Shown: positions 54,703 to 63,427 of the stretch, one piece after another | Numbering within the stretch: position 1 is the first letter of the stretch | Layout: each line of letters starts with the position of its first letter | Origin: Shewanella halifaxensis HAW-EB4 | GTDB lineage: Bacteria > Pseudomonadota > Gammaproteobacteria > Enterobacterales > Shewanellaceae | Length of the DNA stretch: 64,000 bases | Direction: 5' to 3' | Assembly: GCF_000019185.1 (NCBI RefSeq) | Contig: NC_010334.1 | Coordinates: forward strand, 3,844,001 to 3,908,000 | Made by a program: the position numbers and the translations under genes | The notes under the pieces: generated by a model | The model's input: the letters and a program-made list of their open reading frames with translations, nothing else | Database searches by the model: none | What the model was told of the DNA's origin: nothing

Positions 54703-55275
54703 ATGATAATGAAACGTCTACTTTTACTTATTACCGCTGCAATCTCACTTGTAGGCTGCGCTAGCCAAGGTCCATCTCATATAGCGTTAAACCCTGAGGT
54801 GCCAAACATTACTCAGCAAACTGAAATAGAACTTCCCGTCGCATTAGAAACGATTGATACCCGTTCAGCTAACTTTATTGTCCGCTTTAACGACGGCGAC
54901 AAGGCCGCACGCTTAGTGAGCCCGAGTGAAGCGCCAAGAGTACAGATGGACCAAGTATTTAGGGATGGCTTTACCCAGGCTGGATACCGAATAGACCCTA
55001 GTTCAGTCAATCACATGCAGTTCCAGTTAGAACAGTTACTAACAGATGTCGAAGAAGGTACGTTCGGTTTTGAAGCTAATAGCCAGATTATCATCAATGT
55101 GATTGCTAAGAACGCCAATCAAGAACTCACAAAACGCTATCGTGCAAAAGGCTTATTAAAAGGTCCATTTAGTGCCGACTTTGCAACTCTCGAGCTTGAG
55201 ATGAATAAATTATTGGGCGAACTCACTCGCGACATCATCAATGATCCTGAGCTTAATCAGTTCATACAGCAATAA
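54703..55275 (+). CDS. yajG: YajG-like lipoprotein
   Basis: A 190-residue protein with a lipobox (LVGC, Cys19). The rest has the alpha/beta pattern of YajG, with the conserved VFRDGFTQAGYRI segment. In E. coli yajG is between ampG and bolA; here it leads a short + strand run of yajG, a cyclophilin gene, a small gene and ampG. Envelope lipoprotein of unknown role. Confidence 0.87.
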   Translation: MIMKRLLLLITAAISLVGCASQGPSHIALNPEVPNITQQTEIELPVALETIDTRSANFIVRFNDGDKAARLVSPSEAPRVQMDQVFRDGFTQAGYRIDPSSVNHMQFQLEQLLTDVEEGTFGFEANSQIIINVIAKNANQELTKRYRAKGLLKGPFSADFATLELEMNKLLGELTRDIINDPELNQFIQQ

Positions 55276-55306
55276 CGTCGTGGCTTACCATTATTAAGGG
55301 AACATT

Positions 55307-55903
55307 ATGAGATCTTGGATTATAAAAGCGCTGGTATCGATAAGCCTATTACTTGCAAGCCAGCTTACTTATGCGGTAGACATCCAGCCCAACACCCTTT
55401 ACCCACAAGTCGAACTCGACACTAGCATGGGCACAATTGTGGTGGAGTTAGATAGAACCCGATCGCCAATCACCGTCGATAATTTTCTAACTTATGTTGT
55501 TAAAGGCCACTATGACAACACCCTGTTTCACCGAGTGATCGCAGACTTTGTGGTACAAGGTGGCGGCTTAGATTTAAATAAGCAAGAAAGACCAACTGAC
55601 AAGTCTATCGTCAATGAATCAGGCAATGGCCTGTCTAACCTAACGGGTACCATAGCCATGGCTCGAGAAGCTGAGCCACACACGGCCACCAGCCAATTTT
55701 ACTTTAATGTGGTCGATAATGAGAAGTTAGATCCCTCTTCTCGCCGCTGGGGCTATACCGTTTTTGGTGAGGTCACCTCCGGCATGGAAGTATTACAAGC
55801 GATGTCACTGGTTCCTACAGAGTTCAATACTCAGATAGAGTGGCCTGACTTTCCAGTGCAAGATATTGTTCTAAAAAAGGCGACCCTGCTACCTAGAAAC
55901 TAG
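55307..55903 (+). CDS. Periplasmic cyclophilin-type peptidyl-prolyl isomerase
   Basis: A 198-residue protein with a signal peptide (about 1-23, cleaved after TYA). The cyclophilin domain includes LFHRVIADFVVQGGG, GTIAMAREAEPHTATSQFYF and GYTVFGEVTSGMEVL, with the catalytic Arg. PpiA-like, helping fold exported proteins. It follows yajG by 31 bp and may share its transcript. Confidence 0.92.
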   Translation: MRSWIIKALVSISLLLASQLTYAVDIQPNTLYPQVELDTSMGTIVVELDRTRSPITVDNFLTYVVKGHYDNTLFHRVIADFVVQGGGLDLNKQERPTDKSIVNESGNGLSNLTGTIAMAREAEPHTATSQFYFNVVDNEKLDPSSRRWGYTVFGEVTSGMEVLQAMSLVPTEFNTQIEWPDFPVQDIVLKKATLLPRN

Positions 55904-56031
55904 CAGATATGTCGGTTGAAATATTTTACCGATATGAGTTGTGAAATATTTTGAAATAATTTGAAATATTTTGAGCAAAAGCTATAACTTTCTGCCTATA
56001 CTTATTTCGTTAAGTAAAAGGAGGCGGCTCA

Positions 56032-56352
56032 ATGACACCTAACGAGTTCATTGATAACAAGGCGCCCCAGCTGGCTTTCTATGGAAAAGCGTTTTTGAGC
56101 GATAAGCTCGACTTCAAAGAGATCCAGCTATATCTATGGGACACCCTAGAAGAATGGCAGATGTACAATCATCAGGGTGATGCGCAAACAGATATGGAAC
56201 GTGTGTTTTGGCACTTACTACATGCCTTTGACAGGTGGCCGAGTTGGACCATTCGAGGCAATCATTTTTTGCGAAAGCAAATAGATGATTGCTGTGACTA
56301 CCTAAGTATTGGTGGTCAAATACCTCGAGGCTGTATCGGGATTAGACCTTAG
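56032..56352 (+). CDS. Hypothetical protein, 106 residues
   Basis: I do not recognise this family. It has a strong AAAAGGAGG ribosome binding site, giving good support for expression. The protein is soluble, rich in Trp and acidic residues (LYLWDTLEEWQMYNHQGD, VFWHLLHAFDRWPSW), and probably helical. It lies between the cyclophilin and ampG and ends in a good terminator. Confidence 0.7.
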   Translation: MTPNEFIDNKAPQLAFYGKAFLSDKLDFKEIQLYLWDTLEEWQMYNHQGDAQTDMERVFWHLLHAFDRWPSWTIRGNHFLRKQIDDCCDYLSIGGQIPRGCIGIRP

Positions 56353-56428
56353 CATCTAAAACGATAGTGGCTAAAATATTAGTATCCATACGCAAAATAT
56401 CCACCAGAAGGGCGTTCTAAGCTCTACC

Positions 56429-56462
56429 AAAGCCCAGACCACTATTTTGGTTTGGGCTTTTT
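56429..56462 (+). terminator. Intrinsic terminator before ampG
   Basis: A 12-bp stem AAAGCCCAGACC/GGTTTGGGCTTT (one G-U pair) with an 8-nt loop and a T run on the plus strand. Confidence 0.88.
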
Positions 56463-56567
56463 ATTGCCTGCTCATAAAGCGTAAATCAATGTCCATTGAG
56501 ATTAATCTCTTGAACCTAACTCCGCTCAGCCGTAAGCTAAGTACATCTATTCCAGCAAAGCTCGCTT

Positions 56568-57998
56568 ATGTCTTCAGCATCCGTGCCCTCTTTTTTTCAG
56601 CGCTTCAAAGACGCCGCCTCAATTTACTGTCACAAACGAGTTCTCATTCTGTTGTTACTCGGATTTTCTGCGGGCCTGCCGCTGATGCTAGTTTTCTCTA
56701 CTTTATCTTTTTGGCTTAGGGAAGCCGGTGTTGACCGCACCGCTATTGGTTATTTTAGCTGGATTGCACTCGCCTACGGTTTTAAGTGGGCATGGTCACC
56801 GCTTGTGGATCGGATGTCACTACCTGTCTTCACCCGGCTTTTAGGTCGCAGGCGTGGCTGGATGATGTTCGCACAGCTGCTGCTAGTTGCAGCCATTGTC
56901 GGCATGAGCCAAAGCGACCCTCTTGCCGATCTTGAAAGACTAGCGTTATTTGCCTTAATGGTCGCATTTGCCTCAGCGACTCAAGACATCGTTATCGATG
57001 CATTTCGTATTGAGTCTGCGCCAGTAAAAATGCAGGCAGCTCTTGCAGCGGCCTATCAGGTAGGTTATCGCAGCGCGATGATTATTGCGACGGCAGGGGC
57101 TTTAACCATTGCCGCCTGGATAGAACCGAATAACGAGGCCTATAGTTTAGTTTCTTGGCAAACAGCGTACTTAGCGATGGCCGGATTGATGTCTGTTGGC
57201 ATTTTAACCACACTGTTTAGTAAAGAACCCGTCGTTGAAACTAAAGAGGCTGACGAGAAGGAAGCGAAATTAAAAATTGAGTTTGCTGCGCGATACCCTA
57301 AAGCCGTCGCGGCTAGCCTTTCTTGGCTCTATACCGCAAGTGTGCTGCCCTTTATCGATTTCTTTAAACGTTACGGTCGCAGCGCAATTCTTATCCTATT
57401 ACTGATCTCTTGCTACCGTATTTCAGATATCGTGATGGGGATTATGGCTAACGTTTTTTACGTCGACATGGGTTTTTCGAAAACTGAAATTGCGACATTA
57501 AGTAAGATCTATGGCCTGATAATGACCTTGGTAGGCGCTGGTGCAGGCGGCTTACTGATCGCCCGTTATGGCACCATGAAGATACTCTTCTTAGGGGCAT
57601 TTCTAGTGGCGGTGACAAATCTGCTTTTTGCCTATCAAGCCATGATTGGCTATGACGTTAGTTTTTTAACCTTCGCTATCTCGGTGGATAATTTCAGTGC
57701 AGGGATCGCCACTGCAGCCTTTATCGCCTACTTATCGAGTTTAACCAGTAGTGGTTACAGTGCGACTCAATATGCACTGCTATCCTCGATTATGCTGCTA
57801 TTTCCTAAGTTTGTTGCCGGCTTCTCCGGCGCCTATATCGATGCTTATGATTATGTCAGCTTCTTTATCGCTGCCAGCTTGATTGGTTTCCCTGTACTTG
57901 GGCTTATTATGCTGGTACAGAAATATGCCCCCAACCCAAGCCTTACTGAACAAGCTGAGGTTGAGGCTAATGATGTAAGTAAAGAGTCCAGTTTCTAA
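56568..57998 (+). CDS. ampG: Muropeptide permease AmpG
   Basis: A 476-residue MFS permease with 12-14 membrane segments that takes up GlcNAc-anhydroMurNAc peptides for cell-wall recycling. LLLGFSAGLPLMLVFSTLSFW (about 29-49), LAYGFKWAWSPLVDR, and ATQDIVIDAFRIE are AmpG signatures. Loss or blockade affects induction of ampC-type beta-lactamases in other species. No strong ribosome binding site before this ATG. Confidence 0.95.
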   Translation: MSSASVPSFFQRFKDAASIYCHKRVLILLLLGFSAGLPLMLVFSTLSFWLREAGVDRTAIGYFSWIALAYGFKWAWSPLVDRMSLPVFTRLLGRRRGWMMFAQLLLVAAIVGMSQSDPLADLERLALFALMVAFASATQDIVIDAFRIESAPVKMQAALAAAYQVGYRSAMIIATAGALTIAAWIEPNNEAYSLVSWQTAYLAMAGLMSVGILTTLFSKEPVVETKEADEKEAKLKIEFAARYPKAVAASLSWLYTASVLPFIDFFKRYGRSAILILLLISCYRISDIVMGIMANVFYVDMGFSKTEIATLSKIYGLIMTLVGAGAGGLLIARYGTMKILFLGAFLVAVTNLLFAYQAMIGYDVSFLTFAISVDNFSAGIATAAFIAYLSSLTSSGYSATQYALLSSIMLLFPKFVAGFSGAYIDAYDYVSFFIAASLIGFPVLGLIMLVQKYAPNPSLTEQAEVEANDVSKESSF

Positions 57999-58052
57999 AG
58001 AGGTTTGTACTCTATTAAGTTATCGAGGCTTATAAGGTGAGAGCTTAGAATT

Positions 58053-58090
58053 AAAAAAGACGCTTAAAATACAATTTTTTAAGCGTCTTT
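58053..58090. terminator. Bidirectional terminator between ampG and yajQ
   Basis: A long stem of about 14 bp around AAAGACGCTTAAAA/TTTTAAGCGTCTTT, A-T rich outside, between convergent genes. Confidence 0.88.
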
Positions 58091-58157
58091 AATGTTCTTT
58101 CTTCGCAGCAAAACCAAGTTTACACGTTAGCCGCGAAAACGATTAATCACGAAGTAA

Positions 58158-58643
58158 TTAATCGCGGAAATTATTAAACTGGAATGGCTGCCCAAGTTCA
58201 GATTCGCGAGCCAGTGCCATCACCTGTTGCAGGTCATCACGCTTCTTACCCGTTACACGAACCGAATCGCCTTGAATAGAGGACTGCACCTTAAGCTTGC
58301 TATCTTTAATCAACTTAACTAGCTTCTTAGCGACTAAGGTTTCTATACCTTCTTTGAACTTCACTTTTAAAGAGAAGGTTTTTCCGCTGTGTACCGCTTT
58401 CTCATCGACATCCATCGACTTAGGGTCTACATCACGCTTACTCATCTGCATACGCAGAATATCCACTAATTGACGGCACTGGAAATCATCTTCTGCCGTT
58501 AAGGTCACAATGTGGTCTTTATATTCGATGCTGGCTTCTTTGCCACGAAAGTCGAAACGACCCTTCAATTCACGAACAGAATTATCAACCGCGTTACGCA
58601 GTTCAACTTCATTTACTTCTGAGACAATATCCATTGAAGGCAT
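58158..58643 (-). CDS. yajQ: YajQ family nucleotide-binding protein
   Basis: A 161-residue protein starting MPSMDIVSEVNEVELRNAVD. RFDFRGKEASIEY and the ending QPFQFNNFRD are typical. YajQ homologues bind c-di-GMP in Xanthomonas, while others bind tRNA or GTP. Cytoplasmic. It lies near a panE-like gene, as yajQ and panE do in E. coli, but in opposite orientation. Confidence 0.95.
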   Translation of the reverse strand: MPSMDIVSEVNEVELRNAVDNSVRELKGRFDFRGKEASIEYKDHIVTLTAEDDFQCRQLVDILRMQMSKRDVDPKSMDVDEKAVHSGKTFSLKVKFKEGIETLVAKKLVKLIKDSKLKVQSSIQGDSVRVTGKKRDDLQQVMALARESELGQPFQFNNFRD

Positions 58644-58744
58644 AAGTTTGGTCCTTAAAAAATGTTTGTAACCGTATTTTACCCACAGAGCAGCTGAACT
58701 TGAAGTAAATAAACCATAAAAGCAGATGAAATTGCGGGTTATTA

Positions 58745-59173
58745 ATGACTTTACCTGCAGGTTTTCTTATGATTGAGACAAATGACACAGATGAATATGA
58801 CGTGATAAACAGACAAGTAATTTTTAAATGGGCGCTAGCTTTAATGCTTATTCTGGTGAGTTACTTGGTTTTCTCTAAGCCTAGCTACCCAACGGGGATC
58901 CCTAACTTTGATAAAATTGGCCATGTTGGCAGTTTCTTTGTTTTGTCATACCTTACCTATTTAGCTTTTAGGCCTAAATGGTACACTCTTGCGGTGATCT
59001 TAGCTGGCTACGCGGTATTTATCGAAGCTGTGCAATCACAGCTCTCTTATCGTAGTGCCTCTTTCGCCGACTTTATTGCCGACATGGTAGGGATCTCGCT
59101 GTTCTACTTTACTCATTGGCTTTATTGTCGCTACTTTAAAACGGCTAAGCTCACCGAGCCAGACCTGCAGTAA
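58745..59173 (+). CDS. VanZ-like membrane protein
   Basis: A 142-residue protein with four hydrophobic segments (about 27-43, 58-75, 80-96, 108-128). NFDKIGHVGSFFVLSYL and IEAVQSQLSYRSASFADFIAD match the VanZ-like pattern with the conserved Asp, His, Glu and Asp residues. Start uncertain: ATG at 58745 or the in-frame ATG at 58769. Function of chromosomal VanZ-like proteins is largely unknown. It precedes the panE-like gene by 6 bp. Confidence 0.82.
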   Translation: MTLPAGFLMIETNDTDEYDVINRQVIFKWALALMLILVSYLVFSKPSYPTGIPNFDKIGHVGSFFVLSYLTYLAFRPKWYTLAVILAGYAVFIEAVQSQLSYRSASFADFIADMVGISLFYFTHWLYCRYFKTAKLTEPDLQ

Positions 59174-59179
59174 CCTAAC

Positions 59180-60151
59180 ATGTCTTCAATATCATCAACT
59201 CCGCTCGCGCCTAAACAGATAGCCGCTAAACAGATAACTATTCTAGGCGCAGGAGCCATTGGCCAGCTCATCTACCATCAGCTTGCCAAGGCTAATCGGC
59301 AAACGGCTGAGCGACTAAATTTTATCGGCAAAGAGGCTCATTCCGCTATTATCCCGCTTAAATTTACCGCGCTTGATGGCCAGCTATCCACTCGTCACGC
59401 CAAGTTTATCGGCCTTGAAGATTATGCCGAGGAGCTCGCCAATACCGAGCTATTGCTCGTCTGCGTTAAGGCTTATCAAGTCAGAGCAGCACTTAGCGCT
59501 GTATTGCCTTACCTGCCTGCTGACGCCCATGTTCTGCTGCTGCATAATGGGCTGGGGCCACACCTAGATGTTCAGCCAGAGCTTGCGGGTCGTAGCTTAA
59601 GCCTTGGTACAACCTCACAAGGCGCGTTCAGAATAGATAGGTACCAGGTAAAACAGACGGGAGCGGGCCTGACTCAGCTTGGGCCATTTATTGGGGCCGA
59701 GCTGAGTGAAGAACTTAAGACATTATTACTGAGCAATATTGACCAAAGTACATGGCATGCAGATATCTTACCGCTGCTTTGGCAAAAACTGGCTATCAAT
59801 GCGGCAATAAACCCCTTAACGGCTATCCATAATTGCCCTAATGGTGAGCTAGCCAACCTTGAGTATCGCGATACGATCCACAAAGCCGTCAGAGAGCTAG
59901 TTGAGGTTGCCACAGCCGATGGCCTCAAGCTAGAGCTAGCGCTTTTAATTGAGCGTGTTTATCAAGTTATCGGGCTAACTGCACAAAACTTCTCTTCTAT
60001 GCATCAAGATGTCTATCATCAAAGGCAAACTGAGATAGATGCGATTAATGGCTTCGTTTTAGAGCGAGCCAAGGCTCATAAAATTGTAACGCCTTATAAT
60101 CAGGATCTCGTCGAACAGATAAAGTCGCTAGAAGCTAAATACCGCAGCTAA
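59180..60151 (+). CDS. panE: 2-dehydropantoate 2-reductase (PanE-like)
   Basis: A 323-residue ketopantoate reductase family protein of the pantothenate pathway. A Rossmann motif ITILGAGAIGQLIYHQLA (about 19-36) is near the N terminus; LLVCVKAYQVRAAL holds the conserved Lys; KLAINAAINPLTAI and SSMHQDVYHQRQTEIDAING are family hallmarks. Immediately follows the VanZ-like gene; likely co-transcribed. Confidence 0.93.
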   Translation: MSSISSTPLAPKQIAAKQITILGAGAIGQLIYHQLAKANRQTAERLNFIGKEAHSAIIPLKFTALDGQLSTRHAKFIGLEDYAEELANTELLLVCVKAYQVRAALSAVLPYLPADAHVLLLHNGLGPHLDVQPELAGRSLSLGTTSQGAFRIDRYQVKQTGAGLTQLGPFIGAELSEELKTLLLSNIDQSTWHADILPLLWQKLAINAAINPLTAIHNCPNGELANLEYRDTIHKAVRELVEVATADGLKLELALLIERVYQVIGLTAQNFSSMHQDVYHQRQTEIDAINGFVLERAKAHKIVTPYNQDLVEQIKSLEAKYRS

Positions 60152-60325
60152 TACTCATACGTGAGATTAATTTTGTTTTCACGCACTAGCCCTCCTTGTG
60201 TTTATAACTAAAAGTTAAGTATTTCATAAAGTAAAAACCTCAAGCAGGATCCTCAATCCTGACTAAAATTAATTCTGTTGGCCCAATTTACAATAGTGTA
60301 ATGGCAGAGAAGACAGGCGCGTTCG

Positions 60326-61822
60326 ATGCAAAGAGAACAATGGAATTCTAGGACAGGCTTTATTCTAGCAGCTGTAGGCTCAGCCATCGGCCTCGGAAAT
60401 ATATGGCGCTTTCCCTATATGGCCTACGAGAATGGCGGCGGTGCGTTTTTCATTCCTTATCTATTTGCCATGCTCACAGCAGGCATTCCCTTTATGATAA
60501 TGGAGTTTAGCCTCGGTCATAAGTACCGCGGCGCTGCACCAAAAATCTTCGCCCAGCTCGGTAAATCACTTGGTTTTCGGCTGGAGTGGCTAGGCTGGTT
60601 TCAAGTATTTATCGCTGCAGTCATCGCTATCTATTATGTGGCAATCATTGGCTGGGCTATCTCCTACTTCACTTTTTCCATAACCCAAAGCTGGGGTACC
60701 GACACCAACGCCTTCTTCTTTAACGAATACCTGCAATTAGGCGATAACTCCCCAACCAAATTAGGCTCTATACAGTTCCATATTGCCATCCCGATGGCGA
60801 TTGCTTGGAGTATTACCACTTTGGCGGTTTATAGTGGCGTAAAAGGCGGTATTGAGCGTGCCAGCAAGATAATGATGCCTCTACTGTTCATTATGGTGCT
60901 GCTATTTATTGCGCGGATTATTTTTCTTCCCGGAGCTTTAGAGGGGCTTAACTACCTGTTTAGACCTGATTTCAGCAGAATTTTAGATGCTAGAGTTTGG
61001 TCCGCGGCCTATGGTCAGATATTTTTCACCTTAAGTGTCGGCTTCGCCATTATGCTGGCCTACTCTAGCTATCTGCCAGAAAAGTCCGACATTAATAACA
61101 ATGCCTTTATGACGGTACTGATCAACTGTGGCTTCTCTATCTTAGGCGGCATTATGATCTTCTCCGTACTCGGCTATATGTCAGCGGAGCAAGCCAAACC
61201 CATCACAGATGTGGTGTCATCTGGTGTAGGGCTCGCCTTTGTCACCATACCTGCGGCCATTAATTTACTGCCTGCCCCCTATATTCTGGGTCCGCTATTC
61301 TTCTTAGCCTTAGTCGTGGCAGGCATTAGCTCACATATCTCGATTATTGAAGCGGTGGTCTCAGCGGTAATAGATAAACTGTCGATTTCTCGAAAAAAAG
61401 CCGCACTCTTGGTTTGCGGAACTGGATTTATTTTATCCATGGCCTTTTCGAGCAACGGCGGATTATTGCTGCTCGATCTTGTCGACTACTTCATTAATAA
61501 CATCGCCTTACTCTCTAGTTGCCTAATAGAGCTGATTATTCTCGCCTGGCTATTTAAGATTGCCGATATTCGCGACTACGCCAATCGATGCAGTGAGTTT
61601 AGTATCGGTAAGTGGGCTGAGATCTGCTTGCGCTTTATCGGCCCAATCATGCTGGCAATTATTCTCGTTAAGAACCTTGTCAATACATTGGCCAATGGCT
61701 ACGGTGACTATCCGATAGTTGACCAGCTATTTCTTGGCTGGGGATTAGTGGCCAGCATGCTATTTGTCGCCATCTTTATCAGCGTCATTTCTGGCAACAA
61801 CTCAAAGGAGCCTAAAGCATGA
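60326..61822 (+). CDS. Sodium-dependent (NSS/SNF) amino acid transporter, large subunit
   Basis: A 498-residue membrane protein with about 12 hydrophobic segments. The first, FILAAVGSAIGLGNIWRFPY, contains the Na+ and substrate sites of the LeuT/NSS family. Its stop overlaps the start of a 37-residue membrane peptide (ATGA), which matches the MetP-MetS arrangement of methionine/alanine importers. Substrate probably small amino acids such as Met or Ala (inference). Confidence 0.94.
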   Translation: MQREQWNSRTGFILAAVGSAIGLGNIWRFPYMAYENGGGAFFIPYLFAMLTAGIPFMIMEFSLGHKYRGAAPKIFAQLGKSLGFRLEWLGWFQVFIAAVIAIYYVAIIGWAISYFTFSITQSWGTDTNAFFFNEYLQLGDNSPTKLGSIQFHIAIPMAIAWSITTLAVYSGVKGGIERASKIMMPLLFIMVLLFIARIIFLPGALEGLNYLFRPDFSRILDARVWSAAYGQIFFTLSVGFAIMLAYSSYLPEKSDINNNAFMTVLINCGFSILGGIMIFSVLGYMSAEQAKPITDVVSSGVGLAFVTIPAAINLLPAPYILGPLFFLALVVAGISSHISIIEAVVSAVIDKLSISRKKAALLVCGTGFILSMAFSSNGGLLLLDLVDYFINNIALLSSCLIELIILAWLFKIADIRDYANRCSEFSIGKWAEICLRFIGPIMLAIILVKNLVNTLANGYGDYPIVDQLFLGWGLVASMLFVAIFISVISGNNSKEPKA

Positions 61823-61932
61823 GTACCGGTGCAATTATAATGATGATATTCGCTTTGCTAATTACTTGGGGAGGTGCAGCGGTTTGCATAGCGATAGCAA
61901 TGAGGGCCTCTAGACGAAATGAACAGCATTGA
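61819..61932 (+). CDS. Small subunit of methionine/alanine importer (MetS-like)
   Basis: A 37-residue peptide with one membrane helix (ALLITWGGAAVCIAIAM) and a basic tail (RASRRNEQH). AAAGGAG is the ribosome binding site. Its ATG overlaps the transporter stop by 4 bp. This length, the TWGG motif and the position after an NSS transporter match MetS from Corynebacterium and many other bacteria. Confidence 0.85.
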   Translation: MSTGAIIMMIFALLITWGGAAVCIAIAMRASRRNEQH

Positions 61933-62014
61933 TAGGTAACCACATTTAGGGCTGGACATATAAATACAGTAATAAATCCATCTATTGAATTAAGTGGTTT
62001 AGGGCTGAAAATAG

Positions 62015-62036
62015 AAAGGAGCCTTAAGGCTCCTTT
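62015..62036. terminator. Bidirectional terminator between transporter and hydrolase genes
   Basis: A 22-bp perfect palindrome, arms AAAGGAGCC and GGCTCCTTT, T or A rich on both sides, between convergent genes. Confidence 0.82.
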
Positions 62037-62051
62037 ATTCATGCTGTACAT

Positions 62052-63254
62052 TTAGTAGTTCTTGATATGGACCTCAGGATGAGCACTATCGGTTTTTATG
62101 TACATATCAACCTTATCGCCATGAACATCGAAACGGGTTGAAGTGACAGTTCCCATCATCTCGCCTCGGCCCTTCCAAAGCACAGAGCTCTCTGCAAAAT
62201 GTTGAGATTGGGCTTTCGTTGTATCCACAGTGGCTTTTTGCATAAACGCTTCCGCTGCAGCCTGACGCGCTAAAGACTTAGCGCCAAAAGTATCGTCAAC
62301 GAAAGTTTTAGACTGATACAAAGAGTGATTAGCATGCACCGTCTTATCTGCATATGAGTAACTCACCTTGCCACCATTGCTACTAAAGTTATTCTCGATA
62401 TTCATAACGGGCTTTTCAGCGTCAATAACCGTATAGGTGAAAAAGGCGGTGTATTCATCGTAAGCATTAAACACAGAGATCAAATCGCTTGGCTGCTCAA
62501 TATTATAAGCTTCCCAGCTAAGATAATATGATGGCGTTGAATTAGCCGTTAAGATCTCGCCGCCAGCTTTCTCTCGAGCAGTGCCTTCATCGGCCATGGT
62601 ATTCATCAGTATGGCTTGGCCGCCTTTAGCAATACCGCCATAAGGAATTAATCCAGCCCATGTCTGAATAACTCGGGTTTTCCCATCAGAATCGGTGTGA
62701 TTTAGCACTATCAAACCCTGATAATTAATTCCCATATAGTCGAAGTTAGCTTGTCCCCATGCGCGCCCCTTTTGATCTGACATGCCCATCACAGTGCATT
62801 TAGCTGGTGCAGCTGGATCATGAGCCATTTTTTCTGCCTGTAAGAACCCCATCCCTCCTGAGCGCTGAGACTCTAAAATAGCCTCATCAGACATACCTAC
62901 AGCCAGCAATAAGTTTGGCGAACGGTTAAGAGACTCGGATAACCCTTGAATATATGCCGCGGCATCGGGTGAGCTTGCTTGAAGTTTGCCAAACACATCT
63001 TGACCGTCAAATGACTTAGACAAAGCGATAACATTGAGGCCCGGTAACATAACACCCAGGGTTTCATCAAAACGCTCAATCCCATCTAAGATCTGAGCTT
63101 TGGCAACCTCACCAACATGTTTGCCTAACTGATAACTTGAGCCCTCAAACTTAACTTCTGCAATTTGGTCTGTATGCTGAATAAGTTCAGCCTGTGCTCC
63201 CGCAGTGAATAACGAAGAAAAAGCTAGTGATACCGCAATGATTGTTCTGTTCAT
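62052..63254 (-). CDS. Secreted C45-type (acyltransferase/NTN) hydrolase
   Basis: A 400-residue protein, start at the ATG at 63254 (AGGGGGC ribosome binding site). Signal peptide about 1-22, cleaved near AQA. KCTVMGMSDQKGRAWGQANFDY places a candidate nucleophile at Cys153; C45 (penicillin acyltransferase-like) enzymes cleave themselves before this Cys to form alpha and beta chains. The AGLIPYGG and MNTMADEG stretches fit. Periplasmic hydrolase of unknown amide or ester substrate. Confidence 0.78.
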   Translation of the reverse strand: MNRTIIAVSLAFSSLFTAGAQAELIQHTDQIAEVKFEGSSYQLGKHVGEVAKAQILDGIERFDETLGVMLPGLNVIALSKSFDGQDVFGKLQASSPDAAAYIQGLSESLNRSPNLLLAVGMSDEAILESQRSGGMGFLQAEKMAHDPAAPAKCTVMGMSDQKGRAWGQANFDYMGINYQGLIVLNHTDSDGKTRVIQTWAGLIPYGGIAKGGQAILMNTMADEGTAREKAGGEILTANSTPSYYLSWEAYNIEQPSDLISVFNAYDEYTAFFTYTVIDAEKPVMNIENNFSSNGGKVSYSYADKTVHANHSLYQSKTFVDDTFGAKSLARQAAAEAFMQKATVDTTKAQSQHFAESSVLWKGRGEMMGTVTSTRFDVHGDKVDMYIKTDSAHPEVHIKNY

Positions 63255-63427
63255 GTTAAGCCCCCTCACAAGATGTTGGGGCTAGAATAGACACTCTTGC
63301 TTTACTAAGCATTTCTAAGAGAGTTAGTTAACTTAGTATCCAAGCAATATTCCTGCAGGTGAACTTGTAGTTAAGCCTAGTAGTCCATACACTCTCAACT
63401 ATCCTATTCGAGACTCTCTTTGAATAA

